Positions 63,661-64,000 of a DNA stretch of 64,000 nt are shown in pieces. The notes beneath the pieces were generated by a model. That model was not told where the DNA came from. It ran no database searches and worked only from the letters and a program-made list of their open reading frames with translations. The translations under genes and the position numbers were made by a program. How positions within the stretch are numbered: the first letter of the stretch is position 1; every line of letters starts with the position of its first letter. The DNA is from Marinomonas vulgaris (GTDB taxonomy: Bacteria > Pseudomonadota > Gammaproteobacteria > Pseudomonadales > Marinomonadaceae): positions 1 through 64,000 of the forward strand of contig NZ_JAGSSV010000012.1 in the NCBI RefSeq assembly GCF_018145875.1, given 5' to 3'.

Positions 63661-63872
63661 CCATGATCAAAATGCACGACTGGCTCGCCGACACCGACCT
63701 AGACGTGAAAATGATCCTACAAGTACACGATGAACTGATCTTCGAAGTAGCGGAAAAAGACCTAGACGCCGCCCAAGCGAAAATCGTCGACATCATGCAA
63801 AACAGCAGCAAAATAGACGTGCCTTTGCTTGTGGAAGCGGGTGTTGGGGACAACTGGGACGAGGCGCATTAG
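63661..63872 (+). pseudogene. polA 3'-end fragment, copy B
   Basis: Encodes the last 69 or so residues of DNA polymerase I in frame, from MIKMHDWLAD through motif C (QVHDELIFEV) to DNWDEAH and a TAG stop. It has no polymerase N-terminus and no start site, so it is a remnant of the polA end displaced by the abi insertion. It is followed by a terminator 24 bases later. Confidence 0.92.
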
Positions 63873-63895
63873 CGGGCTTAGATAAACCCTAGAAC

Positions 63896-63927
63896 AAAAA
63901 AAGCCATGCATGAGCATGGCTTTCTAT
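63896..63927. terminator. terminator after the polA fragment
   Basis: AAAGCCATGC (63900-63909) and GCATGGCTTT (63914-63923), a 10-bp stem with a 4-base loop. An A run on the left gives a strong T tract for a minus-strand gene beyond the window; the plus-strand T run is weaker. It is probably the original polA terminator. Confidence 0.8.
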
Positions 63928-64000
63928 TTCGTCTGTCTTCGGTGGGCTGCCTAAGCAGGGATATCCGAAGCACTCGTTGATAATGCTAGCCAAAAGAAGC
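63928..64000. other. no gene recognised at the window end
   Basis: The last 73 bases carry no identifiable gene. On the minus strand a short open frame ends at a TAG at 63952-63954 and could be the C-terminus of a gene starting beyond the window, but it is too short to judge. Confidence 0.3.

Noticed and set aside
63642-63872. A small independent gene of 76 residues
   Set aside because: It is the polA C-terminus with a chance upstream ATG and no ribosome-binding site; the enzyme part is not a stand-alone domain.

Overview
The window looks like a chromosomal segment of a marine gammaproteobacterium, most likely Marinomonas or a close Oceanospirillales relative. This is inferred from protein sequence character and gene order: uvrA-MFS-ssb, one uninterrupted rpoBC-str-S10-spc-alpha block, birA-coaX-SPOR protein-tRNA cluster, and thrB next to polA with zur-znuCB nearby, all as in Pseudomonas-type genomes. 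No 16S rRNA gene is present, so the genus is not proven.

Layout. 1-1015: remnant of a tyrosine recombinase (frameshifted, C-terminus lost, possibly to an IS end), then the ssb terminator. 1053-6133: ssb and a YajR-type MFS exporter, divergent from uvrA, with a LexA box between them. 6205-36450 (minus strand): the transcription and translation block, running in transcription order secE-nusG-rplKAJL-rpoBC, rpsLG-fusA-tuf, then the S10, spc and alpha operons ending in rpoA-rplQ. Several control elements are readable: promoters before rpsL and rpsJ, an L10-type leader, an rplL-rpoB attenuator and structured gaps. 36491-36921: tRNA-Trp, -Thr, -Gly and -Tyr. The second tuf copy usually found between tRNA-Thr and tRNA-Trp is absent and a terminator and a promoter sit there instead. 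36996-48170: housekeeping and envelope genes (SPOR protein, coaX, birA, hydrolase, GNAT, OpgG/MdoG, uracil permease, DUF3750 lipoprotein, yheV, prlC, gamma carbonic anhydrase).

48253-51649: an ECF sigma factor, a small zinc-type anti-sigma and a bufferin-type locus (BufA1/DUF2282 precursor, DUF692 enzyme, DUF2063 partner, DoxX). Two promoters of the same form, TGTAA(G/T)-N17-CGTC, precede the sigma gene and bufA1. 51630-59506 (minus strand): a chemoreceptor, then zinc genes (NicO/ZevB-like transporter, zur, znuC, znuB behind a Zur-like palindrome, with a separate ZevA-like DUF1007 protein), MarC, a LysE/RhtB exporter and thrB.

59717-63923: the most unusual part. polA is followed by an A+T-rich Abi_2/AbiF HEPN gene, then a structured intergenic region that may be an AbiF-associated small RNA, then a second copy of the last 211 bases of polA (11 mismatches, 10 of them silent), then a terminator. 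This looks like a compact RNA-linked phage-defence cassette inserted behind polA while keeping the polA reading frame intact.
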